Positions 51,307 through 63,639 of a stretch of DNA of 64,000 nt are shown here, in pieces. The position numbers and the translations under genes are program-made. Location: contig NW_024041039.1 of assembly GCF_014851395.1 (NCBI RefSeq), positions 10,628,417 to 10,692,416 of the forward strand, read 5' to 3'. This stretch comes from Micropterus salmoides (lineage: Eukaryota; Chordata; Actinopteri; Centrarchiformes; Centrarchidae). The notes under the pieces are model-generated. The model made no database searches, had not been told where the DNA came from, and saw only the letters and a list, made by a program, of their open reading frames with translations. Each line of letters opens with the position of its first letter. Positions within the stretch are counted from its first letter, which is position 1.

Positions 51307-51673
51307 GTACCGCTTACTAATAACTCACCCTTTATTAATGATTTTTAAGTTGTAACTAATTGCTTTATTAATGAATAATCTACTAATGCTTTATAGATTA
51401 GATATAAGCCATAAATAGGAACACCTTTTGGCTTGTCAGGTTGCAAAAATGCATCTAGCAGGACAGTTGTCTCAGTAGCTCTTTAATTCATTCACCACCT
51501 AGAAAAACCTGCAGAGTATCTGGACCAAGGTAAATATATTAACAATTTATTAATATGTTCAACTGCATACGTGATGGCTTTGTATAAAGCGTGTAATAAT
51601 TAATAAATGTAAATTGGTTTGCAAGCTGATTTACAAACTTTTTTGTAAGGGGCAACCTATCAGAAAGTGGTAC
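51307..51673. mobile_element. Putative small inverted-repeat element (MITE-like)
   Basis: The left end reads GTACCGCTTACTAATA and the reverse complement of the right end reads GTACCACTTTCTGATA, matching at 13 of 16 positions. The interior (about 367 bases in total) is AT-rich and contains several TTATTAATG or related repeats but no coding frame. A target duplication is not obvious. This looks like a non-autonomous DNA element, family unknown. Confidence 0.5.
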
Positions 51674-52533
51674 AATTTATCTTTAGGCATCAGGTACATT
51701 TAAGGACGTGGTCCAAGATAGTATTTGTCAAGTGGTGGGACAGGAACTAGTGGCGGGTCATTTGGATAACTGACAAAAAACATTTGCATTTGTGAATTTT
51801 GACCTGGGGATGCCCAAAAATCTGGTTTTACAATGTAAACTCATTTGAAAGACTCATATTGTGATGAACTGAAATTATTGTGATACATATTTTTGTAACC
51901 TTAAATTAAGAATAACTTGCTTACAAAATGCCATCTGAAGGAAATTATTTTATAGACTTTACACAGTTCAACTTCAATATGATTAACATCAGTGTACTTA
52001 TTCAAAATGTATACTACTGTATGTGATAAGATATTGTTTTATATTTCACACAGCCAGAGCTAATCACCCTAATGAATATATTAAAACGGTCTCATTATAT
52101 CTGCCGAGACACATAGTACTTTATTCATAAGACCTGTTCCTTGGCTGTCATACACAGAAGATAAATGGCCGGGAAAATGATACTAAGCCTTTTTGTAATT
52201 TAAGATGATGGACTTTTGCCTGTGAGTTGGTGGGGTGAGATTGTCTAGAAAGACAACTGCTGGCAGCAGGTGTGGCAGCTGCAGCGATGGTCGAGTATCA
52301 GAAAGCTGCAGACATTAAGCCAAGGGTTTAACTCTGTCTCTCCACTTGGGAGACTTTCGAACTTTCACATATAGTTCAAACAGGCCTAAAATAGAAAAAC
52401 AGGCCTTTTGCATATTCAAAACCTCGGTGTTCAACAACCAAGAAGATTAGCTCAGGATCCTGAAGTTATCAGTTTGTGCAGATGATCCTAAATAATCAGA
52501 ATTCATCTGATTTCCTTGGTCTTTATTCCTCAG

Positions 52534-52655
52534 CTTCTGAAAGTTCTCTTGGGCTTCCATAGGGTTCTCCATCAAGGCCCAAATGCCAGGCCCAGTCTGA
52601 GGCAGCTGGTCGAGGGGGGAAGCAGTGAGGACAGCGTCCTTGGTCCACAAACGGG
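52534..52655 (+). other. Likely 5' UTR part of TTBK2 exon 2
   Basis: A strong acceptor with a pyrimidine tract (TTTATTCCTCAG, ending at 52533) precedes the start codon by 122 bases with no other acceptor of similar quality. The leader contains a very short upstream frame, 52583-52600 (ATG, four sense codons, TGA), which could slightly reduce translation. The TTBK2 ATG at 52656 has G at -3 and A at +4. Confidence 0.5.
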
Positions 52656-55600
52656 ATGAGCGGGGGAGTGGAGCAAGCTGACATCCTAAGCGTGCTATCC
52701 CTGGTCAAGGAACGATGGAAAGTGGTATGTGGCATATTATTCAACTACAATAGGCATTTTGTTTGGCAATTTGTCCAGCCCCATCACTGCCTGTCCGTAG
52801 CTCGCCCTCTGTTCCACAAACAACTCTTTGTTCATCAAACAATGCTCTCCCCTGCCTATGAGTCCTCCTGCTTTTCTCGGAGTATCTCACCTGTGGCTTG
52901 GACAGTTTGGGGTTGTGTCTCTCGCTCCAGGTAGGGCTGCTGCAGTATGGGAAATCCAAAAATAGCCTGTATAGCTATTTATGGCAGTGCAGTGTGCTAT
53001 AGGCAGCAACAGCAGTGTTCCCCGTGGGCCCATGTCTCTCACTGCTGTACCAGCCTGGGTGCCATGTGAGGCTGTTATTCCTAACTGGCAGCTTGGCACC
53101 ACTTCTTGTCTTCTAAGGAGCAGAGTTACATAAGAACGCTGCAGCTAATCCCACGACTTTAGCTCCTAGTGCGACAGAAGACTGTGTGTGTGTGTGTGCA
53201 AGGAGGACAGTGAAGGACACATTGGGACTTAGAAGAAATTAAACCTCTACTAGTACTGAGAGGTGAGAGTGAAACGGCAGGGGGCAGTTTGAAGGAGTGA
53301 AATAAACAAGAGAGCATAGTGAAATGAATCACATACTTCTCTTGGTGTCATATAGAAAAGTGTGCTACCATTTTTGCCTTCATCAGTGCAAGTGCTATCA
53401 GCACCAAGGACAGGAACTATTTACAGGTGAAAAGTAGAAGAAGAAGAAAAAGAAGAAGAAGAAGAAGAAGACTTTATAATCCCTGTAGCGGAACTCAAAT
53501 ATATTTCACTCTGTTGTTATTATTACTATACACATACATAGGTCCGAAATACACACACATGCACAAACAGCAATCACTAATTACCTACTCCCATTTATTG
53601 TCAGGTAGATCTGAAGAGAGTCGATTAATCTTTCTCTTTTGTGATAGTAAACTGAATATTTTGGGGGGTTTTGTACAGTTAGTCGGACAAAGCAAGCAAT
53701 GTGAATAGGCCACCTTAGGCTTTTGAAAATTGTTTGATATAAACCGAAGTCACAAAATAGACCATTGTGAGAGGTCTTCAACACTGCTCCCTGCCAGGAT
53801 ATTCTACAGCTGCCTGAATCTGTTTCATTGTGTCTTAAAAAAGAAAAGACCTCAACGAGAAAATCTTTTTTCTCGTTGATTGCATGGACTATTCTCGTTT
53901 GTTGGCTCTTTATGACTAATTTGGAAACACTATATAAGACAATAATCTAATCTGCAGATCAGACTGTGGTTGTACTGGGCAGCTTCCAGGTGTGTATGTG
54001 TGTAACTGTGAGAGTGTGATCAGAGCGTTCCTGCAGAAGAGAGCCTTTCTCTCTGTGAAACTTCCCTGAATAATACTACACAAAAATGCCTAAATTAATC
54101 CTATCACATAGTCCCACCAAAGGAGACCATCTGATTTTTATATTGACAGACTGACCGATTAAAAACAGAGCAAAAAAACAAACAAAAATTAACTTTTGTT
54201 AAGCTTCCCACGTCCTATAAATGTGCATCTCACTGTCCATGTTGTTCCATCATCTTCCTCTAGGTGAAGAAGATTGGGGGTGGTGGGTTTGGGGAGATCT
54301 ACGAGGCTTTGGACCTGCTGACACGGGTCAGTGTCGCTCTGAAGGTGGAGTCGGCCCAGCAGCCCAAACAGGTGCTCAAGATGGAGGTCGCCGTGCTCAA
54401 GAAGCTCCAGGGTGAGTCGAAATGGATGCAGTGGATTTGGTTACATTGCTGGAAATTGATTGATTCTCCCTGTCACCGTGACCTAATGATCCGACCCAAA
54501 AGAGGATACTGCGTGTATCATTAGCATTCTTGGCTGAAAAACAAATCCTTAAGAGAAGGAAAATATTTTCTGTCAATAATTTTGTCATTTTAATTGCGGT
54601 TTAAGTGTTAGGAGGTTTAATGTAAAAGTTTCAGATGACAGGAACTGAAGACAGAGTTCTAGTACAAGAGGAAGTATATGTTTGTGTGCTGGGACACTTC
54701 CAACATCTGACAGCAGAGACACAGGATTAACACAAGAGAGCTCCTAAAGAGGGGCTGTATAGTTTTACGCCTTTCTCTCTTTTTTAACTATGTCTTTTCC
54801 CTCCCTTAAACCTTCATGCTTTTTAACCACTATGGCTTTTTCCTTTCTTCGCTCTGAGAGGAAAATCAATGGTATGGGATCATGTTTGCTGTCTAATGAC
54901 TGCGGCCTGGGGCATCATTGGTCTGTTGATTCCTGAGGGAACCAGCATGTAATCTGAGATGGGCTGAACTCCAGCCCCCCAAAACATTGCTGACCCAGCT
55001 GTAACAAGTAAACAATAACCCAGTGCCTTTTAAGAAGACTAATCAGTCATATCTAGCTACTAATAGCTGGTTTTGTTTTTGGATTCTTTTGGAAGTTTAC
55101 TTTGATTTATTGTATAAGAATGTGGTGAAATAAAAATAGTGCATTTTACAGAGAAGTTCTGTTATTAACTGTTTGCATTCACTGCGTGCTGAAGGGTTTG
55201 GGGTGTGGCCGCAGTCATGCTGCCAGTGCAGCAATGTCTTTTGAGACCAGAGCACATGCACACTTGCTCACACACATGCACAAACACACAAGGCATTCAT
55301 GCACATGTGTGGACCCAGTGTTGTGTGCTGTAGCATATAAATCAACAGGGTAGTCTTGGTGATGGGAGGGCAGTGAGCTGTCGTGAGTGGAGAGGGAAGG
55401 GCAGGGAAATATGAACATAACACATCATCATGATTCACACAGCATGCCGCGTCTGACGATCAAGTCACACAGCTGACGTCAGGTGACTGTGAAGTGACCT
55501 CTGCTTCTCCTCTCCAGTAACCTGAAACTCTCTTGTCCTCCTTTATTTCTTAGGTAAAGACCATGTGTGTCGCTTTGTGGGATGTGGCCGCAATGACCGC

Positions 55601-58600
55601 TTTAATTACGTGGTGATGGAGCTTCAGGTTGGTCTGAATGCAGAGAACTTAATGCCTCATAAGCACTCATTTTGTGTGACACATCAAAGTTGTGCTGAAG
55701 CAAGAAATCAGTGAGTGGATTGACAAATAAATGACTGGAAACACTTTTAATAATCGTTTAATTGTTTAGTTTCAGACTGTTGGTTGGACAAACAAGTAAT
55801 TTAAAAAATGCTGCTTATGGGTCTGGGAAATTGTGACTGGCATTTTATAAAGTAAATAATTTATCAGCAAATCAGTGAACAGATTAAAGCAAACTATGTT
55901 GCTTTAAAAAATAATAACACATTATTTCTCTTATAGATGAATAGTTTTAATAACAATTGATAAGGAATAAAATGCACCCCTTGCTTAATTATATACATTC
56001 AGGGGTTTTGTTGCTTCAGCCTTACTTGGTCTGGTTAGGACTGCTAGCTCATGGTGGCTAAGATTAAGTATTTTCAATTATGCTATAATTGTCACTTGTG
56101 GCCACAGTTGCCGCTGTTCAGCCAAAGTTGCTCAAATACAGTCCTATGTCAAACCACTTTGAGTCATTGCTCAAGGTTTGACATTTTTTCAGAGGGACAG
56201 CATGGCTGTTTCTCGTCTAGAATTGATGATGAATGATTGTAATTTTAAATAAATAATTCTTAATATTCTAAAAATACTGCTACATAATAGTAATAATAAT
56301 AATAGAATAATTTAGCTACTAACATACTGTGCAAACATTTTAGTAACCTAGATGTACATGGTCACATTGACAATGCTAACAAGCTCCCACAGTTGTTGAG
56401 ATATTTCACTTAAAACCAAATGCTTCCCTCACATTGAAGAAATGTTGGGGGACAGCCAAAGTCTTTAGGATCCTCTGGGGACCATAAATGTCTGTACAAA
56501 TTTACATGTCAGTCTATCTAAAGGATGTTGAGAAATCAATCAATCAGACATCAAATTAGTTTCAATTACTGCATCTACCACATGATCACAAATTCATGAA
56601 TACATTCTCTGAATGTGATGATAGATGAGCTTTGTGTGTTTTGAAAGTGTGGTCTGGTTGTGATTTACATAACCATGCTGTGGACTGCACTGACTCCCGA
56701 CCGCACCGTGTGTTTAATAAGAGATGATCAGTGCAGCTGAATTAATTTTTTTTCTCACTGTTGTCCACTCACCACATTTAGCTGTCACCACTGTCACTAA
56801 AACATTTAATAGTGAATTTATTTGTCTAGATACTATGTTTGAGAGCTAGATAAATACTTTTAGTAATTCTTGCCGTTTATGACGTGTTTGTGAGGAGAGT
56901 CAGAGGACCTGGGAATTTATCAGACTTTTTCAAATTTTCCCACTTTGCTTACTGTTCTTGTGCATGTGCTCTCTCAGGGTCGTAACCTGGCTGACCTGAG
57001 AAGGAGTATGACCAGGGGAACCTTCAGCATCAGCACCACCCTGCGTCTGGGGCGCCAGATCCTGGAGGCCATAGAGAGCATCCACTCTGTGGGCTTCCTT
57101 CATCGTGACATAAAACCAGTGAGTCACATGTAGCTGGGTGCAGCAGAGGATATTTTCTGCTTGGTTCTCTTTTCATTACCTAGCACTTATGCTCCTTCTA
57201 TATATTCCCGACACAGGAGAATAGTTCTATTGTCTGTCTTTGTGACTTTTTATTGGCTGCTAGTTTTGTTGTATTATTCATTTTTTTTTGATTATTGCAC
57301 TTTCAGTAAGTTGGCTCATAATGAGTGTTGGCTAAGTGCCCAAAATGTAGGAGAATGTCTTAGCTGCCTGTCTCAGCTGTCTTCTGAGCTGCTTTAATAA
57401 ATTATATTCCACCATAAGAACTTATTTATTTTCCCGAAGCTACATGAATATAAATACATACAATTTTAATGTGATTGTATTCTCACATAATTGATTATAT
57501 TATGCTTTTATCCATTGCATCTTGTTTTTCTGCTTCAGTCCAATTTCGCAATGGGCCGCTTTCCGAGTACCTGCAGAACCTGCTACATGCTGGACTTTGG
57601 TTTAGCTCGCCAGTTCACCAACTCTTGCCAGGAGGTCCGACCTGTAAGTGCCCTTCTCTGTTACTGGGTATAAACTGAGCCTAACCGCACGAAATATTTT
57701 TATATTAACAATGGATCAAATTATTATGTGTAATGGAAAAAGTGTCAACCACAGAGATGTTTTTTGTTTTTGTTTTTCAGTCCACAAATTTACTGTTTTG
57801 TTTCAGTCTCACTGCTCTTATCACCCTCGTTTACAACAGCAGCAGATGGCTGTGTTTAGTCTAAAAAAGCTCTGATAAACCGACTGGATGCTACCTGCCC
57901 AGCACCAAATAGCATTTAGCAGCTAAAATGCCTGATAAACTGAGCTAAAAGAGATTGAATATTGGATTTACATTCATCAAATGACCAGAAACACTACTCC
58001 AAATGAAAATGACTGGTGTGTAAATACGCAAAAGATTGCTAACATGAACACCATAACAACTGTATAAAAAATTAAAATTATGTTGCAGGTTTAATGGGAT
58101 CGAATAATATTAGGAATGGAAATAAAGGGATAGTGTTAGATGTTAGATAAAAAAAATTAGACAAATATAAGTAGTTTCTTTTAACTTTTGTGTTATATTG
58201 TATATTAGCTTTTAATGGCTGTTTCTGTCTTTGTCAGCCCCGTCCAGTGGCAGGGTTCAGGGGAACAGTCCGCTATGCATCTGTCAATGCACACAAGAAT
58301 AAGGTCAGTCACTATCTACCATGTGTGGGAGCTCTTGTGTCATCTGTGATGCTGTCCCACATGTGTGTCTATTCATGCTATTCACGTGTGCTATACACAA
58401 CTTTCTCTTTTTGGTCATGAAATATTATTGATTAATGTTAACTCAAACCTGTTGTAATTCTGCAGGAGATGGGTCGTCATGATGACCTGTGGTCTCTCTT
58501 CTATATGCTGGTGGAGTTTCTGGTCGGTCAGTTGCCATGGAGGAAGATCAAGGACAAAGTAAGGACAACCAATAATTATTGTCCTTCCCGGAAACTATAC

Positions 58601-61600
58601 AGCCCTGTCCAGGTAGCTGTAAGTGATGAGATGTGACTGGTGTATGTGTTTGTTCATTCCCAGGAACACGTGGGGAAGCTAAAGGACACTTACGACCATC
58701 GTCTGATGCTAAAACACCTACCAGCAGAGTTTGGTGTATTCTTGGAACACATCTCCAACCTTGACTACTTCACCAAGCCTGACTACCAGGTGACATAGAG
58801 GTCTAATTTGGATTTAAGAAAAATAATGAAGGTTTTTCTCACTACATAGAAATGCTGTTTTCAGTAAATGACAATACAGTTTGATATTTTTCCTAAATAA
58901 AGTGAGCTGATCTAGAAAGGTCTGCTCAAGTTGCTATGTGTTATGTGCCTGTCTTTAAGCACCACGTGTGTTTAAAACCTATTTTCTGTGGACTTGCATC
59001 TCACTGAATAAAAACTTACAAAAACGTTTATTTTGTATTTTTGTGTCATTACAGCTGCTGATGTCAGTGTTTGACAACAGCATGAAAACCTACAATGTTG
59101 TGGAGAATGACCCTTATGACTGGGAGCGGACCGGCACAGATGGCACTTTGACAATCAGTGCCACTGCCACGACACCGCAACATCACACCCGCCTCACTCC
59201 GGCACACATGGGGTATGTTTGGTTGGAATAAATACACTTCATTAGAGTTAATTCAGGAGTTACACATGTTGAAATTGTACACCTGCCTCTGAATGGTTGC
59301 CTGCACTGTCTTATAATGCTGTAAATATGAAGTAATGTTTGAAACTTGTGTTGCCCCAGTATGGCGAATGCCTCCCTGATCCCTGGCGACCTGCTGAGGG
59401 AAAACACAGATGAGGTCCTGCAGGACGAGCAGCTCAGTGATGTGGAGAACAACCCAGCCCCAGAGCGCCTGCCGGGCTCTCCGCTCCACCCACACCGCAA
59501 CCAAGAAGCTGACGTCTGGGAGGAGCTGGATCGCAACCGTAACCGCATCAGGACTGGAGTCTGGAAGGTAGACTTTGGTGTAGTTTTATCACTTCAAGCG
59601 CTCTCATTCAGAAAATTGATACCTAAGTTTATATCCAGCTGTTCATTTTAGTTAATCACTAATCAATAACTAACAAAACTGACTGGTTTCCATAGGCGTC
59701 AACTGAGGAGGAACACAGCAACAACCAGGGTAACCAAGGACACCAGAGCCCTTATGCTGGGCCAAGCCTGGGATCCCCAGTCAAACTGCACCCTGAGGTG
59801 GTGGCTTCAGATCGTGATGCCCCTCTGCTGAGGAAGCTCCGCAACATTCACAGTTTTGAGCTGGAGAGGAGGCTTGGCCTAGAGTCCAAGCCCAGTCCAG
59901 AGCGTTTCCTGGAGGGCGGGTATGTCTGTCAAGTAACCGATCTGTTTTTTCAAAGATTTCTGTAGGATATAGCAGAGAGTTGATTGTTGGCACCTATCTT
60001 GCCCCTGTTTTAGTTCACCAAAACAGCAGATTGGCACCCAGCACCAGGATAAGGAGGCTGACGGGCATGCAGTCATCCCAGTAACTCAGGGTCAAGCTGC
60101 CGGGGAGCGTCCTGATAGGGTCTGGCACTATGATGAGGAGTTCCGGTCTGGTGGTGGTTCTCCTAAGCCAGCATCCTGTGGATCTCTGGAGCAGGGAGAG
60201 GGGGCAGTCAGTAGCGGGGGCTTTGTGGCCCTCAATCTGAGCTCTGGGAGGCAGGACATTGACTCAAGGGAGTGGGTAATGGTTGAGCGGCCCAGTGGCT
60301 CTCCAGGAGCCAAGGTTACCACCAGCCCTTCGGAGGAGGATGGGGAGCTGGAAGTGCTCCAGCCAGGGGAACAGTCTCCTGGATGGGAAAAGGGCAGCCC
60401 TAGTCCTAACCCTGGAAAAGCTAGACGAGAAAGCATGGCTTCCTCCAAGGGAAGTGCAAAAGTGGACAAGTTGGAGCTTAGCGTGGGCCCTGCAGGGGCT
60501 CTGCCCCCCGTCACTCCAACCAGCCCAGCGGAAGCTCTGGCTGAGGGAGTTCTCACTCAGGTAAGCCCTTTAATTTGAAGACCAACTCACAACATGGCAT
60601 ACATGGTACTGACTGTAGTCAGCATTTTACAATGTTAAAAAGCTGTACAGAGTCAGAGTTCTAGGTAAATAGAACATCAATGCTAATATCATAGGTCCAC
60701 CAGCTGCATCTTGCTGTAGTGTGAAGTTAGATGTTACTGCTTCGCTTCTTCGCTTGTGTTTATTTGTAAAAAAAACATATTTGTGTCACAACTGCAGAGC
60801 TTTTTATCAGATCACAGCATGGGGAAAAGGAGAGCTTATGGCTTTGAAATGCACTTTGATTTGCATAAGATATCATGTATTATTTTATCTTATTTTCAGA
60901 CATTTGGAATGTCTTTGGTTGGTATTATTTACTTCACAAGTGAAATCATTTATTTCCAAAATATGCTTTGGTTTGCTTAGTTTAATTAATTTTTTGCTCG
61001 ATTTATTACCTTCAACCAGCCCACCGAGTCGAATTTCAATATCCTGCTCAATCTACAAGTTCAACATAAATCCCTTTTACTTAATTTGTAGAACAAATTT
61101 TTTCTCTACAAGAGAAATAACTATCCACTCACTCTCTCCTACAACCAGAACTGCCTCCAAGTTGAAAATGTGCACTGCCTTCCAAAAATCGACCTACCTC
61201 GCCTCTTTCTTCCTTCCCTAAGATTGTCCCCTTATCTTTATAATCCTCCCGTCGCTTTACCTTAACAGCTCGACATCGTGCTCCGAACTGGTGCATTCGG
61301 CTTGTCCTACCTCACCGCACTTCCTCCATCTTCTCACTCCCTCACCAATCTCACAACCCCTCCTCTTTCAACCCCCCACTTCTCTCCTTCCCGTCTCTTA
61401 GTTCCCCACCTCTCCTCCATCCCTGCCTGAGGAGGTTGCGGTCCGGACATCCAGCCCCATCCCTCTGCGCTCTCCTAGCCCTCACACTCTCCTGACCACC
61501 TTGTCGGACCCGCTGCACCTGCGCCAGCCACTGAGCATGAGGCGCAGCCTGTCCGTTGACCAGCAGCAGCAGGAGCGCACCTCCTCTTCCTCCTCCTGCC

Positions 61601-63491
61601 ACGCCTCCCTACCACTTCCACCAAACCCTGCCCCTGGCACCCGCTCGCCCAGTCGCAGGAAACTGCCAGCCATCCCGGCGGGTGCTGCCAACACCAAGTT
61701 TCCCTCTGTCATACGCATCACCCGTGCCCAGCTTCAACAGGTGATGAGCCCATCACAATCCCGTAAAAAAGCCGACCTCCATTCAGCTTCCTCTGCATCA
61801 GTAGCGATACACCGGCTTTCAACATTTTTGTTCTTTCTTTTTTGTTTGTTTAAGTTGCTTATTTTGGCTTCTTTGTACAGTCGGCTTGCTTTTTTGTGTT
61901 GTTGTCAGGCAGCTCTCTCCAGAAACCATGAGGGGCATTGTGAAGTCCAGGCAGAGCATGGGTCAGATGTGTCCTTGTGTCTGGACATGTGTTCTTGTGA
62001 TCTGAATAGGGGTGTGTGTTTGTCTGATTGTGGCATGTATGTTTGGAATGTCGAGTCATGACTACAGGTTGCATGGTCTCTTTTGTTTCAGATCGTCTTT
62101 GTCCTCTCTATCTTTCTCTTTCTCTCTCTCTCCCTGTATTTGTTCCTCACCCTCTCTTCGCTGAAGCCCCCTGCGAAGTTGCGTGAACGTTTCCTGTCCT
62201 ACTTGCTGGTTTAGTACTCACAGCTTGACTGACACTGCCATAGCACTTGTGTGTTTCGGTCTGATAATGGTAGCTATGGTATTGCATGCTGTTGCCAAAC
62301 TAATCACCATTTATTACCCCATATTATACAATTCTTCCCTTTTCACACATCTGTATCAGGCTCTTGCTACAGAACTACAGCACAACTCGACATGTTGTAG
62401 TCTATCAGCAACAGGCCTTTGACAATTAGAACATTATTCCCATTTTAGTGTGATTTATTTTTTTATTAACATCTGTGTGTCTTTTTCTTTCCTCCCATGT
62501 CTCCACCTCCCCTTCCCCTCCAGTTGACAGCTCAGCGTCCCTCTGTGCTTTCCTCCCAGTCAGGATCAGACAGTGCCCCACAGTGCCTCCTGCTGGAGAG
62601 GCATGGTGAAGCTGAAACTGAGGCTCAGCAGGTCCAGGAGCGTACAACAGACATCAGCTCCCCCCAGGACCATGTGCTTACCCATCCAGGGACACCCACA
62701 GACCCCCTGGCTGAGATGCTGGTCAATGGAAACAACCACGCCAAAGCTCAAAGCCCTGTGCCAAGCCACGTGTCTTCCCCACGCTCCCCCCATTCTCCAC
62801 GCTCGCCTCCTCCGCGCACGCCTTCCTCCCCATGCTCTCCACGCTCCCCTCACAGTGCTGTGTTTGCCAATGGCCACTTCTCCCCTCCTGTTAATGGCCA
62901 AAGGGATTTAAGTAACGGAGCATTCTCCAAGATGAAAGACGCTGAGAATGATTATGGCCACAGTCCCTGTGACACAGAGCCTCAGCTAAGAGAGAGCAGA
63001 GAAGTGAATCAGGCCCCAGATGACACTAGTGGCCCAACCTCCTCCTCCCCGGCTGCTCCCCGTAAGGACCCCAGCCGGAGGCAAAGTCGCATCCCAGTCC
63101 TGGAGCCTTCCAGACTGCTGGAGCTCCCTCCTCCAGGGTCTGCGAAGGAGAAGCTCCTGCAGAAGAAAGCTAGCCACCAGGGCCTGGTCCCCTCTCCCAC
63201 TGCCTCGCCATCCCTCTCTGATAGGCGTGGCCCCATGGTGGCCTCCCTTGCCAGGGACCCGCTGTCCTCAACCTCTGACCGTTCTCAGGAAGAGGACTCT
63301 CTTATGGGCTCCCGTTCGGACCGCCAGGGAGACGATGCTCCTTCCCTGTCCTCCTCCTCCAGCCCTCTGTCCCGAAAGAGCAGAATCCCTCGTCCTGTTC
63401 ATTCAGCTTCTTCCGCTGAGCAGCTGGCTGCCCAATTCCTGCCACGGCCACCTCCTGGAAAGCCACCTTGCCGCCCCACAGTGGAGGGCAG
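52656..63491 (+). CDS. ttbk2: TTBK2, tau-tubulin kinase 2 (14 coding exons seen; C-terminal end beyond the window)
   Basis: Coding exons: 52656-52724, 54264-54411, 55554-55627, 56978-57118, 57539-57643, 58238-58303, 58466-58558, 58664-58789, 59055-59212, 59360-59567, 59696-59919, 60014-60560, 61402-61740, 62524-63491. All have AG/GT borders and phases join to one frame of 1088 codons plus two bases. The protein starts MSGGVEQADILSVLSLVKER. The CK1-type kinase domain (about 20-285) has the glycine loop GGGGFGEIY (28-36), K50 in VALKVE, HRDIKPSN with D141, and DFG at 163-165. The tail is rich in Ser and Pro and has two SRIP (SxIP) motifs at 954-957 and 1052-1055, used by TTBK2 to bind the microtubule end protein EB1. 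The kinase acts at the mother centriole to start cilium assembly and phosphorylates tau and tubulin. Tail motifs HSFELE, EWVMVE and KEKLLQKKA indicate TTBK2, not TTBK1. The last exon with the CEP164-binding end is missing. Confidence 0.95.
53436..53560. repeat. GAA triplet run with retroelement tail sequence
   Basis: A GAA run (53436-53470) is followed by ACTTTATAATCCCTGTAGCG, TTTCACTCTGTTGTTATTAT and CCGAAATACACACACATGCA. This order is a common fish retroelement terminus in antisense, where the GAA run is the complement of a TTC tail. It lies in the TTBK2 intron between coding exons 1 and 2. Confidence 0.6.
53852..53879. other. Perfect 12-bp hairpin, 4-base loop, in a TTBK2 intron
   Basis: TCAACGAGAAAA and its exact reverse complement TTTTCTCGTTGA flank TCTT. 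It lies about 380 bases before the acceptor of the exon at 54264. A further TTCTCGTTTG follows at about 53892. No known RNA family is recognised. Confidence 0.8.
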
Positions 63492-63639
63492 GTAATATTT
63501 TGCTTTCATGGATCAAAAATTGATTAATTCCCAAACCATTATTGTTTTCAAGGCATGTATGATGAACATTATGAAAGAAAAAGCATGCAAGAAAATGCAT
63601 TAAATTCACTGGTTGATTTTTGTTGTACATTATGGATAA

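Larger units (their letters stand above)
48314..52533 (+). other. TTBK2 intron 1
   Basis: Assuming the first exon above, this 4.2-kb stretch is an intron. It holds an RFX-like motif at 49329-49344, a GGA-rich tract at 49480-49508, a 15-base tandem duplication (50491-50520) and a putative small transposable element (51307-51673). No further coding exon is seen. Confidence 0.5.

Noticed and set aside
58541..58556. RFX-like sequence GTTGCCATGGAGGAAG
   Set aside because: It lies inside a TTBK2 coding exon and encodes the conserved QLPWRK residues, so the resemblance is explained by coding constraint.
60128..60556. 142-codon minus-strand frame rich in Ser and Pro
   Set aside because: Antisense shadow of the TTBK2 exon at 60014-60560.
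60721..61221. 166-codon plus-strand frame in the TTBK2 intron before 61402
   Set aside because: Contains long hydrophobic and low-complexity residues from AT-rich DNA, no family resemblance, and it lies between well-supported exons with joining phases.
62566..62901. Antisense and alternative frames over 62.5-63.2 kb, up to 167 codons
   Set aside because: They shadow the GC-rich Ser/Pro-coding TTBK2 exon at 62524-63491, whose frame is fixed by splice phases and homology.
54264..63491. TTBK1 instead of TTBK2
   Set aside because: Start MSGGVEQADILSVLSLVKER without an N-terminal extension, the tail motifs HSFELE and NLSSGRQDIDS, absence of a long poly-Glu tract, and the TMEM62 neighbour all point to TTBK2.
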